From Bryobacterales bacterium (GTDB lineage: Bacteria > Acidobacteriota > Terriglobia > Bryobacterales > Bryobacteraceae), in assembly GCA_003135055.1 (NCBI GenBank), contig PLDF01000506.1, forward strand, positions 1 through 43,392: 43,392 nucleotides of DNA, in the 5' to 3' direction. A program made the translations under genes and the position numbers. The notes under the pieces were generated by a model, which saw only the letters and a list, made by a program, of their open reading frames with translations, was not told the DNA's origin and searched no databases. Numbering within the stretch: position 1 is the stretch's first letter; every line of letters starts with the position of its first letter. Positions 31,464-40,505 of this stretch are shown piece by piece.

Positions 31464-33272
31464 ATGGGGATAGCACGGCTCAACAGGTGGTTGTTCCTGG
31501 TAGCGCTATCGCTGACGTGCAGCGCAGTTGCGGCCGCGCAGACGAATGGCGGCGCTACGACTTCAACTGCCGCGATGGGCGGGTCGCGGCAAGCGGCGAT
31601 GGACCGCGATCTGCTCGAAGTCACCATCCCTAAGCTTGAAAAGATGTATGCCGCCCATAAGTACACCGTCACTCAGGTAGTGCAGTGGCATCTTGCCCGC
31701 ATCGCGAAATACAACGGCATCTACAGAGCGGTGCAGACCGTCGATGCCAAAGGAGCGCTCGCCACAGCGGCCGAAGAAGATGCCGCCGCAAAGAAGGGCG
31801 GGGACTTCCAGCGTGGCCCGATGTGGGGCGTGCCAATTGTTTTGAAAGCCAATACCAGCGTCAAAGGGCTAATTACGACCGACGGATGGCGTGGCTATCT
31901 CATCCCCGGCCATGAACTGGTGGCGCCCAGGGACGCAACCATTGTCGCGAAACTGCGCGCGGCGGGCGTAGTCATTCTCGGGCAGACCAATATGCCGGAC
32001 TTTGCCGCCAGCGACACCAACCGCAGCACCGCCTTCGGACGCACCGGCAATGCTTATGATGTTCGCTTCAGCCCTGGGGGCTCCTCGGGCGGCACAGTCA
32101 CGGCTGTCACGGCAAACTTCGCGCTACTCGGGACGGGAACGGATACCGGCAACTCGATTCGTATGCCCGCGGCCACCAGCGCTGTGATCGGCGTGCTGCC
32201 AACGCGAGGCTTGGTGAGCATCGCCGGCATCGCACCCCTTGACTGGCTGCGCGACAACACGGGCCCGATTGCACGCGACGTGACCGACGCAGCTATCGCA
32301 CTTAGCGTTATGGCCGGCGAAGACCCGCTGGACTTTCGCACTTCCGGGTCAGGCGAGAAGGCGCAGCCGGGACCTTATACGCAATATCTGAAGGCTGACG
32401 CCCTTCGAGGGAAGCGCTTCGGCGTTCCCGCCTTCATCTTGAAAGATGGGCCAGGGCTTCCGGTGGCCGGCGCCTCGGCTGCTGGCGGCGCCTCGGCTAC
32501 CGGCGCTGGCGCCGCGACTGCCGGTAGCGGCTCTCTACGACCGGAAACCCGCGCCATGTTTATGCAGGCCATAGAAGGTCTCCGGACTGCGGGCGCGACA
32601 GTCGTTTTTGACGACTCGATTCTGCCGGACAGCTTTGCGGCATTGATGCGCTCCGTGAACACTCAGCAATACCGGCGCGATGGCACGGAGATGTTCCTCA
32701 AGGAATTTGGGCCAGCGGAATATCACTCAGCCGCTGAGTACGAGAAGGCGGCCGGCTCGCCGCTTCCAGCTACGATTATTGGCGCTCAGGCAAGTGGCAT
32801 TGGCGCTCAGGCGGGTGGCGGAGACGCCGGGGCGGGCGCGGATGCAGGCGGCCGACAGCGGCAACCAGTGGCGCAAGTCGCGCTGAAAACAGATCCCAAT
32901 GCCGATGCCAACTTCTTCGCCCCTCAGCAACGGGCCTTGGCTGCATATAACGAGCCCTTCGAGCGGCTCCACCTGGACGGTCTGGTTTATCCAGCCGCCC
33001 AAATGCCGCCGCCCGATGAAACCATGCCGCAGGATGGGCGCATCAGTGGAGGTCCGCACAGCAATACGGGATGGGTCAATAGCATAGGCATCCCGGCAAT
33101 TGTGGTCGTGGGCGGGTTCTATCCCGGCGGTCTTCCCTTTGGGCTTGAGCTATCGACCCGGCAGTGGAAAGACGGTGACTTGTTGGGTTGGGCCTATGCG
33201 TATGAGCAGGCGACGCATTACCGCAGGCCACCCGCTCTGGTGGAAAAAGGCCTGCTGCCGGATGCGAGATAG
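31464..33272 (+). CDS. exported amidase (amidase signature family)
   Basis: The Ser-cisSer-Lys triad can be placed at Lys128 (VLKANTSVKG), Ser207 (SPGGSSGGT) and Ser231 (GTDTGNSIRMPA), so it should hydrolyse an amide or related bond. ATG at 31464 is chosen for its AAGGAG site and signal peptide (RWLFLVALSLTCSAVAAAQ). The open frame extends 306 bases upstream without support. Two low-complexity stretches rich in Ala/Gly are inserted (ASAAGGASATGAGAATAGSG at about residues 332-355, and GAGADAGGRQRQ near 455-467). The nucleophile loop has GNS instead of GGS. It is a lone gene followed by a CocE-type hydrolase 163 bases away. Amide substrate unknown. Confidence 0.87.
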   Translation: MGIARLNRWLFLVALSLTCSAVAAAQTNGGATTSTAAMGGSRQAAMDRDLLEVTIPKLEKMYAAHKYTVTQVVQWHLARIAKYNGIYRAVQTVDAKGALATAAEEDAAAKKGGDFQRGPMWGVPIVLKANTSVKGLITTDGWRGYLIPGHELVAPRDATIVAKLRAAGVVILGQTNMPDFAASDTNRSTAFGRTGNAYDVRFSPGGSSGGTVTAVTANFALLGTGTDTGNSIRMPAATSAVIGVLPTRGLVSIAGIAPLDWLRDNTGPIARDVTDAAIALSVMAGEDPLDFRTSGSGEKAQPGPYTQYLKADALRGKRFGVPAFILKDGPGLPVAGASAAGGASATGAGAATAGSGSLRPETRAMFMQAIEGLRTAGATVVFDDSILPDSFAALMRSVNTQQYRRDGTEMFLKEFGPAEYHSAAEYEKAAGSPLPATIIGAQASGIGAQAGGGDAGAGADAGGRQRQPVAQVALKTDPNADANFFAPQQRALAAYNEPFERLHLDGLVYPAAQMPPPDETMPQDGRISGGPHSNTGWVNSIGIPAIVVVGGFYPGGLPFGLELSTRQWKDGDLLGWAYAYEQATHYRRPPALVEKGLLPDAR

Positions 33273-33435
33273 TTATTGAGGTAGGTATCGCGTTCGAGCA
33301 CGCTGGTCGACAGGCTGAGCCGTGATCGCGAGATTCGATGCTATCGTGAAACCGCTTGCTGACGCGCGCGGCTCCGATAGAGGCTCGACCGTGAGGCAGG
33401 AGAGCCTGCGCCGCTACTGAGATAGAATCTCATCC

Positions 33436-35382
33436 ATGCGCATCCTGATCGGTTTCCTATTGCTGGCCCAACTGGCTTCAGCTCAGGGGAGAGGCGCCGC
33501 GGCCACCCAGACAGGCGCGGCGGCCCAGACAGGCACGGCGGCCGATCGCGCCGCCTTCATCCGCGAGAACTACAGCAAGTTCGAATACCGCATCGCCATG
33601 CGCGACGGCGCGAAGCTGTTCACATCGGTCTACGTGCCCAAGGACGTATTCACCGACGGCAGGACCTATCCGATCATGATGCAGCGGACGGGCTACAACG
33701 TGGCGCCGTATGGGCTCGACCTCTACCGGACGAGTCTCGGGCCCTCGGAGCTGTTTGAGCGCGAGAAGTTCATCTTCGCGTACCAGGACGTGCGCGGGCG
33801 GTTCATGAGCGAAGGCGATTTCATCACCATCCGTCCGCACAAGCCGGTGAAGAACGGGCCGAAGGACACCGACGAGAGCAGCGACAGCTACGACACCATC
33901 GATTGGCTTGTGAAGCACGTTCCCGGCAATACCGGCAGGGTGGGAATGTGGGGCGTGTCGCAGCCGGGGTTCTACGCGACGGCGGGGATGATCGACGCGC
34001 ATCCGGCCCTGGTGGCGGTGGCGCCGCAGGCTCCGGTGACGGATTACTACCTGGGCGACGACGTCTACCACAACGGCGCTTTCATGCTGGCCCACCGCTT
34101 CAGCTTCTATATGGGGTTCCGCAATCGCGAGGGCGACCCCGCGCCGCCTCCGCGCACGCTGCCCTTCGACTACGGCACGCCGGATGGCTACGATTTCTAC
34201 CTTAGTCTGGGGTCGCTGGCCAACGCCGACGAGAAGTATTTCAAGCACCAGCAACCCATGTGGAACATGAACATCGACCACACGGCCTACGACGAAGAGT
34301 GGCAATCGAGGGCGATTTGGAAGCACTTGAAAGGCATCAAGCCGGCGGTGATGCTGGTGGGCGGCTGGTACGACAACGAAGATCCGCAGGGCTTGCTGCG
34401 GCAGTTCGATTTCATGGAGAAGAACACGCCGCCGGCCGACATGCTGGTGATGGGTCCGTGGAACCACGGCGGTTTCGCGCGCGGCGATGGAGACCGGCTG
34501 GGCAACATCAGCTTCGGCTCGAAGACGGGGCCGTATTACCGGGAGCGCATCGAGTTCCCGTTCTTCCTCTACTATCTCAAGGGCCGCGGGGATGGCAAGT
34601 TTCCCAAGGCGTGGGTGTTTCAGACGGGCATGAACCAGTGGCGCCGGTTCGACGCTTGGCCGCCGCGCGAAGCCAAGGTCACCGACCTGTTCCTGGACGC
34701 GCATGGCAAGCTGGCATGGAGCCGGCCCGCGGAAGCCGGATTCGAAGAGTACCTGTCAGACCCCGGCAAGCCGGTGCCATACGTGGGCCGCATCGTCCAG
34801 GGGATACTCAATTCGTATATGACCGAGGACCAGCGGTTCGCCGCGATGCGTCCCGACGTGGTGGTGTTCAAAACCGAGCCGCTGGACCATGACGTGCCGG
34901 TGTTCGGGCCGATCCAGGTGGATCTGAAAGTGTCGACGTCGGGGACGGACTCCGATTTTGACGTGAAGGTGATCGACGTGTTCCCGGGCGATTATCCGGA
35001 CTATAACAATATGGCGAACAATCCGGCGGGGACTGCGGTGGCCGCTGCCGCGGCGACGACGCCGATGGGCGGGTATCAGGAATTGATTCGCGGCGAGCCG
35101 TTCCGCGGCAAGTTCCGCAAGAGTTTCGAGAAGGCGGCGCCGTTTGAGCCCAACAAGCCGGACCGGATCACGTTCTATCTGCCGGACATCGCGCATACCT
35201 GGCGGCAGGGACACCGGATCATGGTGCAAGTGCAGAGCTCCTGGTTTCCGCTGACGGACCGCAATCCGCAGAAGTTTATGGAGATTCCCAAGGCGCTGTC
35301 GAACGATTTCCAGAAGGCGTTCGAGCGCGTCTATTTCGGCGGCGCGGACGGGTCGCGGATTCAGTTGCGGGTGATGGAGTGA
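33436..35382 (+). CDS. exported CocE/NonD-family (S15-like) hydrolase
   Basis: An alpha/beta-hydrolase related to cocaine esterase, glutaryl-7-ACA acylase and X-Pro dipeptidyl peptidases. A signal peptide (ILIGFLLLAQLASAQ) is followed by a Thr/Ala/Gly-rich linker. The triad is Ser175 in GMWGVSQPGFYA, Asp313 in GGWYDNEDPQG and His344 in GPWNHGGF. The C-terminal third is the jelly-roll domain of the family (YLPDIAHTWRQGHRIMVQVQ). The length of 648 residues fits. It may cut acyl or peptide bonds outside the cytoplasm. It follows the amidase gene but is far enough for its own promoter; none is obvious. Confidence 0.87.
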   Translation: MRILIGFLLLAQLASAQGRGAAATQTGAAAQTGTAADRAAFIRENYSKFEYRIAMRDGAKLFTSVYVPKDVFTDGRTYPIMMQRTGYNVAPYGLDLYRTSLGPSELFEREKFIFAYQDVRGRFMSEGDFITIRPHKPVKNGPKDTDESSDSYDTIDWLVKHVPGNTGRVGMWGVSQPGFYATAGMIDAHPALVAVAPQAPVTDYYLGDDVYHNGAFMLAHRFSFYMGFRNREGDPAPPPRTLPFDYGTPDGYDFYLSLGSLANADEKYFKHQQPMWNMNIDHTAYDEEWQSRAIWKHLKGIKPAVMLVGGWYDNEDPQGLLRQFDFMEKNTPPADMLVMGPWNHGGFARGDGDRLGNISFGSKTGPYYRERIEFPFFLYYLKGRGDGKFPKAWVFQTGMNQWRRFDAWPPREAKVTDLFLDAHGKLAWSRPAEAGFEEYLSDPGKPVPYVGRIVQGILNSYMTEDQRFAAMRPDVVVFKTEPLDHDVPVFGPIQVDLKVSTSGTDSDFDVKVIDVFPGDYPDYNNMANNPAGTAVAAAAATTPMGGYQELIRGEPFRGKFRKSFEKAAPFEPNKPDRITFYLPDIAHTWRQGHRIMVQVQSSWFPLTDRNPQKFMEIPKALSNDFQKAFERVYFGGADGSRIQLRVME

Positions 35383-35799
35383 GTCGGCTAGCTGGCTGGG
35401 GCGTTCTACCTAACTAGGCTTCGACGTTTCTCCGGATAAACCGGCGGTTTTTCTGCGCTGGGCAACTGGAATCTGATGTTCTACTTTATATTCGTGGGGA
35501 TCTACGTGGCGGGGATCGCCGTACTGGCTGGGGCTGGACCCGGTTGTTGCGCCACTGGAGTCTGAGCGGCAAAGGGTGCCCCTGCGGGGCCGCAGATTAG
35601 TGTCCGATTATGGGACTAGGGTCGTTTGGTAAATCGCCCTCTGCTGGCGGGTAGGGCGCGTTTCGCCGGGATAAGCAAGGGGCGAAGCTTCGAGTAAAAC
35701 TTTAAATAAATGAAGCTAACATACAATTAATTTAATAACTTAGAGCTGGCAGTTGCATTCGCGGCCGACTGGCCGGCGCGGAAGCGATTGTGGTGCGCT

Positions 35800-35838
35800 T
35801 GCGCCGGCCGATGTCGATTTTGTATTCAATTGTCAAAG
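35800..35838 (-). repeat. dispersed repeat, copy C (longest)
   Basis: It combines the part shared with 71-94 (TTTGACAATTGAATA on the minus strand) and the part shared with 9339-9361. The minus-strand reading is LTIEYKIDIGRRK. Confidence 0.6.
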
Positions 35839-35925
35839 AGCCGATGCGCGGCGAACGGCTGATCGGAGAGGAGCCGCGGGCGCAGATAACTGTCCGTTTC
35901 GGGGACTGTTTGGTAAGTCGAAGGC

Positions 35926-35945
35926 GACAGACCGGGAGGTCTGTC
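35926..35945. repeat. perfect 8-bp hairpin
   Basis: GACAGACC-GGGA-GGTCTGTC, followed by CTACTACCAG. It resembles REP hairpins and is not next to a gene end. Confidence 0.5.
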
Positions 35946-36042
35946 CTACTACCAGTATACAGGATGGGAAAAAGCGCTCTGGTGGTTTGCGTATTGTTTT
36001 CATGGCGATACAGCCTGTCACTGGGTTTGGCGGCTGAATACG

Positions 36043-36552
36043 TCAGAAGAGGGATGATTGCTCTGGAGGCGCGTTAGGGCGATTGTCTTCAACAGTTACG
36101 CCCAGTTTGTTCGCCAATCGGTTTATGAAGGCGATTTGGCCCTTGAGAAGCTTGCGTCGCGCTTGCGATATCGGGAACCAGGCTGCGCGGTCAACCTCGG
36201 GGAATTCCTGCGTCTTGCCGGACTTTGGCGGCCACTCCATGGAAGACATGTTGCTTTTGACGAGGGTCGGGTCCACGTCCTGTTCCAGAGCCCAGGCGGT
36301 GATCAGCTTGCCGCTGGGCTGGCGGAGCTCTCCCAGCGGCAAGAAGTCGCCATCAATGGGAATGCTGGTCTCTTCCTGGAATTCTCTCTTGGCGGCCTGG
36401 AGGGCGTCCTCGTCTTCCGAGTATTCTCCTTTGGGGAGAGACCATGCGCCGTCGTCCTTCCTGGCCCAAAAGGGGCCGCCGGGGTGAACGAGGAAAAGCT
36501 CGAGGTGGTTGGATCTTCGGAACAGGAGGAGGCCGGCGCTTCGTTTAGGCAT
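36043..36552 (-). CDS. NUDIX hydrolase
   Basis: A 169-residue NUDIX protein, predicted to hydrolyse a nucleoside diphosphate linked to another group using divalent metal. The box runs from Gly42 through Glu48 to Arg56-Glu57-Phe58-Gln59-Glu60-Glu61, then Thr62-Ser63-Ile64. The usual Gly near the end of the box is Ser63; the metal-binding glutamates are present. The surrounding pattern (SAGLLLFRR at the start, MEWPPKSGKTQEFPEVDRAAW later) fits a widespread uncharacterised NUDIX subgroup with roles in nucleotide clean-up. It is transcribed alone, downstream of the HEPN-like pair on the same strand. Confidence 0.87.
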   Translation of the reverse strand: MPKRSAGLLLFRRSNHLELFLVHPGGPFWARKDDGAWSLPKGEYSEDEDALQAAKREFQEETSIPIDGDFLPLGELRQPSGKLITAWALEQDVDPTLVKSNMSSMEWPPKSGKTQEFPEVDRAAWFPISQARRKLLKGQIAFINRLANKLGVTVEDNRPNAPPEQSSLF

Positions 36553-36675
36553 GGGGTGCTTCTTTATTTTCGAACGGCCAACATGGAGGGTAACCCGATT
36601 CTGTGCACGCGGAAACCGCCGGGCTGTTTTGCGTGGCCGGCGATGCGGCTAATGCTCTGCGCCGGAAGGCCCAGG

Positions 36676-37161
36676 TCAAGAAGCCGGATCTGACGGCTTA
36701 GGCAGTTCGTGCCGATTCACGCTGTCGCAGGCCATGGGCCAGCGCCACTGGGGGATCGCCTGCCATGCCGTGAGGCCATCGGGGCGCGGGGTCAACACGT
36801 TCAGGACATCGGTACGCGACCACTGTTTTGAATTGTCGTAGTCTGCCGTATGCCGATGCTGTTGCAGCAGAACGAAACTGAGCGCGACGATGTTCAGCTC
36901 AGGCGGAACATTGCCGCCGCTCTTGACGGTTTTCAGTACCTCGCTGCAAATTCCCTTCATCTTGCCGTGTTCAAAAGTTCTGGCGAGGATACTACGCTGC
37001 CGTTCCACCGCCCATTTGCTAACAGCTTCATCTATCAAAAGGTGGAATAGAGCATAGTATGCCGTGGACACAGCACGCCGGAGGCTGGCCTGCTTAGGGT
37101 TTGTTGGTTCCTTGCGCGCGAGATCATATGCCTGTTCCAGCAGGTCGTCGGCAAATTGCAT
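36676..37161 (-). CDS. HEPN-like helical protein
   Basis: The N-terminal part (LRRAVSTAYYALFHLLIDEAV) and the middle (FVLLQQHRHTADYDNSKQWS) match the helical HEPN-type fold, often an RNase toxin or its regulator. An RxxxH-like element (RTFEH) lies between them and could be the catalytic R...H, but the spacing is not the classic Rx4-6H, so activity is uncertain. The C-terminus after TAWQAI looks reshuffled. ATG at 37161 lies three bases after the stop of a small gene (37165-37407), indicating a two-gene operon, which is the typical layout of toxin-antitoxin or HEPN-partner modules. Confidence 0.6.
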   Translation of the reverse strand: MQFADDLLEQAYDLARKEPTNPKQASLRRAVSTAYYALFHLLIDEAVSKWAVERQRSILARTFEHGKMKGICSEVLKTVKSGGNVPPELNIVALSFVLLQQHRHTADYDNSKQWSRTDVLNVLTPRPDGLTAWQAIPQWRWPMACDSVNRHELPKPSDPAS

Positions 37162-37833
37162 CGGCTACGCCCAAGCCTCTTCCCGAAGGGCCTCCTGTTC
37201 GGATACGCTCCTGAAATTGTAATAGGGGAAAAGACCCATAGACGGAAGATCAAAACGCTCCTCCAATCGCCAGGCGACCTGCGCCGCTACCTCTCGAAGC
37301 CGCGTCTTGCTGGCCTCATCCGACAGCAGGACGCGAAAGAATATGGCCCAATCGCCACTCCAATCCCGAGCGATGTCGTACCGAATGTGAACCACGTCTG
37401 GGGCCACGCTCGCAAGAGCCACGAGCTGGGCGGTGCGAAAACCTTCCTTGCGATTGACGATGCCGACAACAAAACCATTCTCGGCTTCTATAGTCTGAGC
37501 CCCGCTTCGGTTGAATATGCCCGGACGCCGGAGATCGTACGGCGCGGGATGGCGCGCCATGACGTGCCGGGCTTCCGCCTGGCGCGCCTGGCCGCGGATC
37601 GCAGGTTGCACGGGCGGGGAATTGGCGGACAACTTCTGCTCGCGGCCGGCAGACGCTGCCTGTTGGCCTCGGCGGAGGTTGGCGGCGTCATGCTTGTCAT
37701 CGACGCCAAGAACGAGAGAGTAGCAGGATGGTATGCCAGCTATGGCGCGGCGCCGCTGCTGGACGCGCCGTTAACCCTGGTGCTGCCGCTTGCGACAATC
37801 GGGGCCGCGCTCAGAAAAACCGGGAGATATTGA
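37156..37833 (+). CDS. GNAT acetyltransferase, TacT-like, probably 5'-truncated
   Basis: From about 37396 the frame matches TacT-like GNAT toxins: GHARKSHELGGAKTFLAI, FRLARLAADRRLHGRGIGGQ (acetyl-CoA-binding R/Q-x-x-G-x-G/A) and YASYGAAPLLDAPLTLVLPL. TacT enzymes acetylate aminoacyl-tRNA. The normal first 30-35 residues before ARKSHELGG are missing; upstream codons (37156-37395) have no similarity and overlap a convincing minus-strand gene. No antitoxin gene is next to it. So it is likely a decaying half of a toxin-antitoxin pair, or a hybrid with an unknown start. The open frame is long, so translation cannot be excluded. Confidence 0.55.
   Translation: MHRLRPSLFPKGLLFGYAPEIVIGEKTHRRKIKTLLQSPGDLRRYLSKPRLAGLIRQQDAKEYGPIATPIPSDVVPNVNHVWGHARKSHELGGAKTFLAIDDADNKTILGFYSLSPASVEYARTPEIVRRGMARHDVPGFRLARLAADRRLHGRGIGGQLLLAAGRRCLLASAEVGGVMLVIDAKNERVAGWYASYGAAPLLDAPLTLVLPLATIGAALRKTGRY
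37165..37407 (-). CDS. small partner protein upstream of HEPN-like gene
   Basis: The frame reads HIRYDIARDWSGDWAIFFRV, LLSDEASKTRLREVAAQVAW and YYNFRSVSEQEALREEAWA, which is clearly protein-like. I cannot name the family. It ends three bases before the HEPN-like ATG, so both are co-transcribed. Start codons GTG at 37422, 37407 or 37395 are possible and none has a clear ribosome site, so the N-terminus is uncertain. It overlaps the non-homologous 5' part of the GNAT frame on the other strand. Confidence 0.5.
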   Translation of the reverse strand: MAPDVVHIRYDIARDWSGDWAIFFRVLLSDEASKTRLREVAAQVAWRLEERFDLPSMGLFPYYNFRSVSEQEALREEAWA

Positions 37834-38070
37834 TATGACATGAACCGGGTTTGCGCTTGACTCCGACCACCTGGTTCCGTGCGATGTGGCATGTGACCAG
37901 CCGGAAGAATGGCTCCAGCGCACTGGGCTTGCAGCGGGTTTCGGACCGGCGGTTCTCGGACCGCTTGGTCCCGGCTGCATGAATCGCGGAGCGCGATGGT
38001 TCGGCCCGGTCGCCATCGCCTGCTATCCTGCTTTCTGTAGTCAGTCTGTAGTCGGATGGAGATCGCAAGA

Positions 38071-39419
38071 ATGCGCACCAATCGATGGCTTTCGGCAGCC
38101 TTGTTGCTGGCCGGATTCGCTGGCGTGGCCGCGCCGCAGAATATGCCGGCTCCCACGCCTCCGATGGGCTGGAACAGCTGGGATTCGTTCGGCACCACCA
38201 TTACCGAAGCCGAGGTCAAAGCCAACGCCGACTACATGGCAGCGAACCTGAAGAACCATGGCTGGCAGTACATCGTGGTGGATATCCAGTGGTCCGAACA
38301 GAATCCTAAAACGCACGGTTACCGTCCCGACGCGGATCTGGCGATGGACGAGTTCGGGCGCCTGATTCCGGCGCCGAATCGTTTTCCGTCGTCGGCGAAC
38401 GGCCGGGGTTTCAAGCCGCTGGCCGGCTACGTTCACGGTAAGGGACTGAAGTTCGGGATCCACATCATGCGCGGCATTCCGCGCAAGGCGGTCGACGCCA
38501 ATCTGCCGATCGCGGGGAGCAAGCTGAAGGCGGCGGCAAACAAAGAATCGATATGCAGATGGAATTCCGATATGTACGGAGTCGACATAACGAAGGGCGG
38601 CCAGGACTATTACGATTCCATCGTGCAGCTCTACACTTCGTGGGGACTCGATTTCATCAAGGCCGACGATATGTTCGGCGGCGCGGGCGCGAACGGCGAC
38701 CACAGCAGCGAGATCGACGCGCTGGGTAAATCGATCGCGAAGCATAAGCGCCCCATCGTGCTGAGCCTCTCCCCCGGCGCGCGCGACGACAGTCAAGCGG
38801 AATTTCCGGAACACACGCGCAAATGTGGCGCATCTCCGGCGACTTCTGGGACCGCTGGGTGGATCTGAAGAACCAGTTCCCGCGCTTCAACACCTGGAAT
38901 AAGTGGGTGAGACCGGGCCACTGGCCCGATGGCGACATGCTTCCCCTGGGGCACATCGGCATCCGGGCGGAACGGGGCGAGCCGCGCATGTCGCTGCTGA
39001 CTCACGACGAGCGGACGACGCTCATCTCGCTGTGGTCTATCGCGCGTTCGCCGCTGATGTTCGGAGGCAACCTGCCCGATAACGACGATTTCACCCTTTC
39101 CCTATTGACGAACGACGAAGTACTCGCCGTGGATCAGAAAGCGTCTTCGAGCAAACAGCTGTTCGCGAACGGCAACCAGGTTGCATGGGTCGCGGAAATA
39201 CCTGGATCGAAAGCGAAGTACGCCGCTGTATTCAATACCGGCGATGCCGGCGGCGAGCAGGTGCGCGTGAACTGGTCCGATTTGGGATTGCCGGCAAAGT
39301 GCGTGGTGCGGGACCTCTGGGCCCATAAAGATACAGGAACGGTGCAGGACGGCAGAGCGTTCGATGTGAAGCCGCACGCTTCGGGTTTCTATCGAATCGC
39401 GCCGGCCGGGGGCAAATGA
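38071..39419 (+). pseudogene. exported GH27 alpha-galactosidase, broken by a 2-base frameshift
   Basis: The first part (38071-38868 frame) has a signal peptide (RWLSAALLLAGFAGVAAPQ) and the GH27 opening PPMGWNSWDSFGTTITE, with the nucleophile region FIKADDM (Asp199). The second part (from about 38814) continues with MWRISGDFWDRW, which holds the acid/base Asp, and the beta-sandwich end. The two frames join if one AC is removed from the ACACAC run at 38811-38816, giving FPEHAQMWRISGD. All catalytic residues are then in place and the length is normal. GGAG nine bases before ATG 38071 decides the start. It is either a recent mutation or a sequencing error. Confidence 0.82.
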
Positions 39420-39448
39420 AGTGTGCGGCGTGCCGTGCGATATACCGG

Positions 39449-40396
39449 CTAATTCTCGGACGGTTTCTCCACGTGGTCGATCACCAACGATTCCACCGGC
39501 CCCTTATCCGGCAAAAGCTTCAACCCCAACTGTTCCTGTAGGGCGTCAAAGATCGACGCGCCTGCGATCTCAGCCACCGGCGCGGGATTGCCGGCGTCGC
39601 CCGCTCCCCCGCGGCCGCCGCGAAACATCGGCGTGGCTTCGTCAGGCGCAAATTCCAGGTGGAAATCAAAGAGTCCCGTAACCCCGCTCTTGTCGATCAC
39701 CCTACGGTCCAGCATCGTAGAGAGCGTCGCGGAAAAGTCCTTCACGCTCGTCCCGTGCCCGTCCATCGTCACGCTTTGCCCGTTCATTCGCATCGACATG
39801 TTGCCGCAGAAATTGGGCATTGGCTGGCCGGGCGCTGGCGTCGGCAAGTGGTTCAGGTCGATGGCAACGCAGCCGTCGGGCTTCGTCGGGAGCGCTTTGA
39901 CGCCGCCTTTCGCCACCGTCAGCGCATAGACCGGCATCTCTTTCGTCTCGCGATGGATCTTCAGCTTGAATCGGTCTTCGAGAAGCGTCCGAAGCATCGG
40001 CCCCATCATCTGCTCTACGCGCGCGGCGCCTTCCGCCTTCGCGGCCAAGTCGTAGAATTCGGACTGTATCCAGGCCGGACCACCCGAGATCTGAAGCATC
40101 TGCATGTTGGGACTGGCGCCATCCGCGAAAGTGCCATAGGCGAGTTGGATAAGACGTTGAAGCGTTGCACACTCCATATTCAACCTGCCCGTTGAAAACG
40201 GATTCTGGCCCCCACCCCGCCCTGCCCGGTTACCGCAGCTAGGGTTTGGTTTGATCGACGCCACTTCAAACTCAGGTTGCGGCGCCGCCGTTTGTCCGTA
40301 GCTGAGCGGAGCCTGCAGCAGCAGAATCCCGATCGCAACAGCGACCAGCAACAGCTTCTTGCTTAGATCCATGTCTTGGCCTTTGCGATGCTTCAT
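39449..40396 (-). CDS. TIGR03435-type acidobacterial exported protein
   Basis: A member of a family strongly expanded in Solibacter-like Acidobacteria, of unknown function. The start at 40396 has a perfect AAGGAGG site; a signal peptide (LLLVAVAIGILLLQAPLSYG) follows. Family hallmarks are PEFEVASIKPNP, LIQLAYG, ISGGPAW, LLEDRFKLKIHRETKEMPVY, LTVAKGG and a C-terminal VTGLFDFHLEF, ending in VESLVIDHVEKPSEN. GRGG-type patches (NRAGRGGGQ, GGRGGAGDAG) occur in two loops. It stands between a REP element and the alpha-galactosidase relic and has no operon partner. Confidence 0.88.
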   Translation of the reverse strand: MKHRKGQDMDLSKKLLLVAVAIGILLLQAPLSYGQTAAPQPEFEVASIKPNPSCGNRAGRGGGQNPFSTGRLNMECATLQRLIQLAYGTFADGASPNMQMLQISGGPAWIQSEFYDLAAKAEGAARVEQMMGPMLRTLLEDRFKLKIHRETKEMPVYALTVAKGGVKALPTKPDGCVAIDLNHLPTPAPGQPMPNFCGNMSMRMNGQSVTMDGHGTSVKDFSATLSTMLDRRVIDKSGVTGLFDFHLEFAPDEATPMFRGGRGGAGDAGNPAPVAEIAGASIFDALQEQLGLKLLPDKGPVESLVIDHVEKPSEN

Positions 40397-40410
40397 AACT
40401 CTCCTCCTTA

Positions 40411-40453
40411 GTGGGGCAGCCAATCCTGGCTGCAGCCGGCTTTCAGCCGGCTT
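40411..40453. repeat. GTGGGGCA double-hairpin repeat, copy 3
   Basis: Same as 16381-16426 apart from one base in the second loop: head GTGGGGCA, stem GCAGCCA/TGGCTGC, stem AGCCGGCT/AGCCGGCT. It lies just upstream of the TIGR03435 gene. Confidence 0.7.
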
Positions 40454-40505
40454 CTCTCACGCGGACGCGCCCATTTCCGTGCCAGCGCACTCTTCTCTTG
40501 ACATA

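Larger units (their letters stand above)
35383..36042. other. intergenic, repeat-bearing region
   Basis: About 660 bases with no supported gene. It includes an AT-rich patch at about 35696-35745, unusual here, then a dispersed repeat (35800-35838) and a small hairpin (35926-35945). It could be the worn end of a mobile element. Confidence 0.4.
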
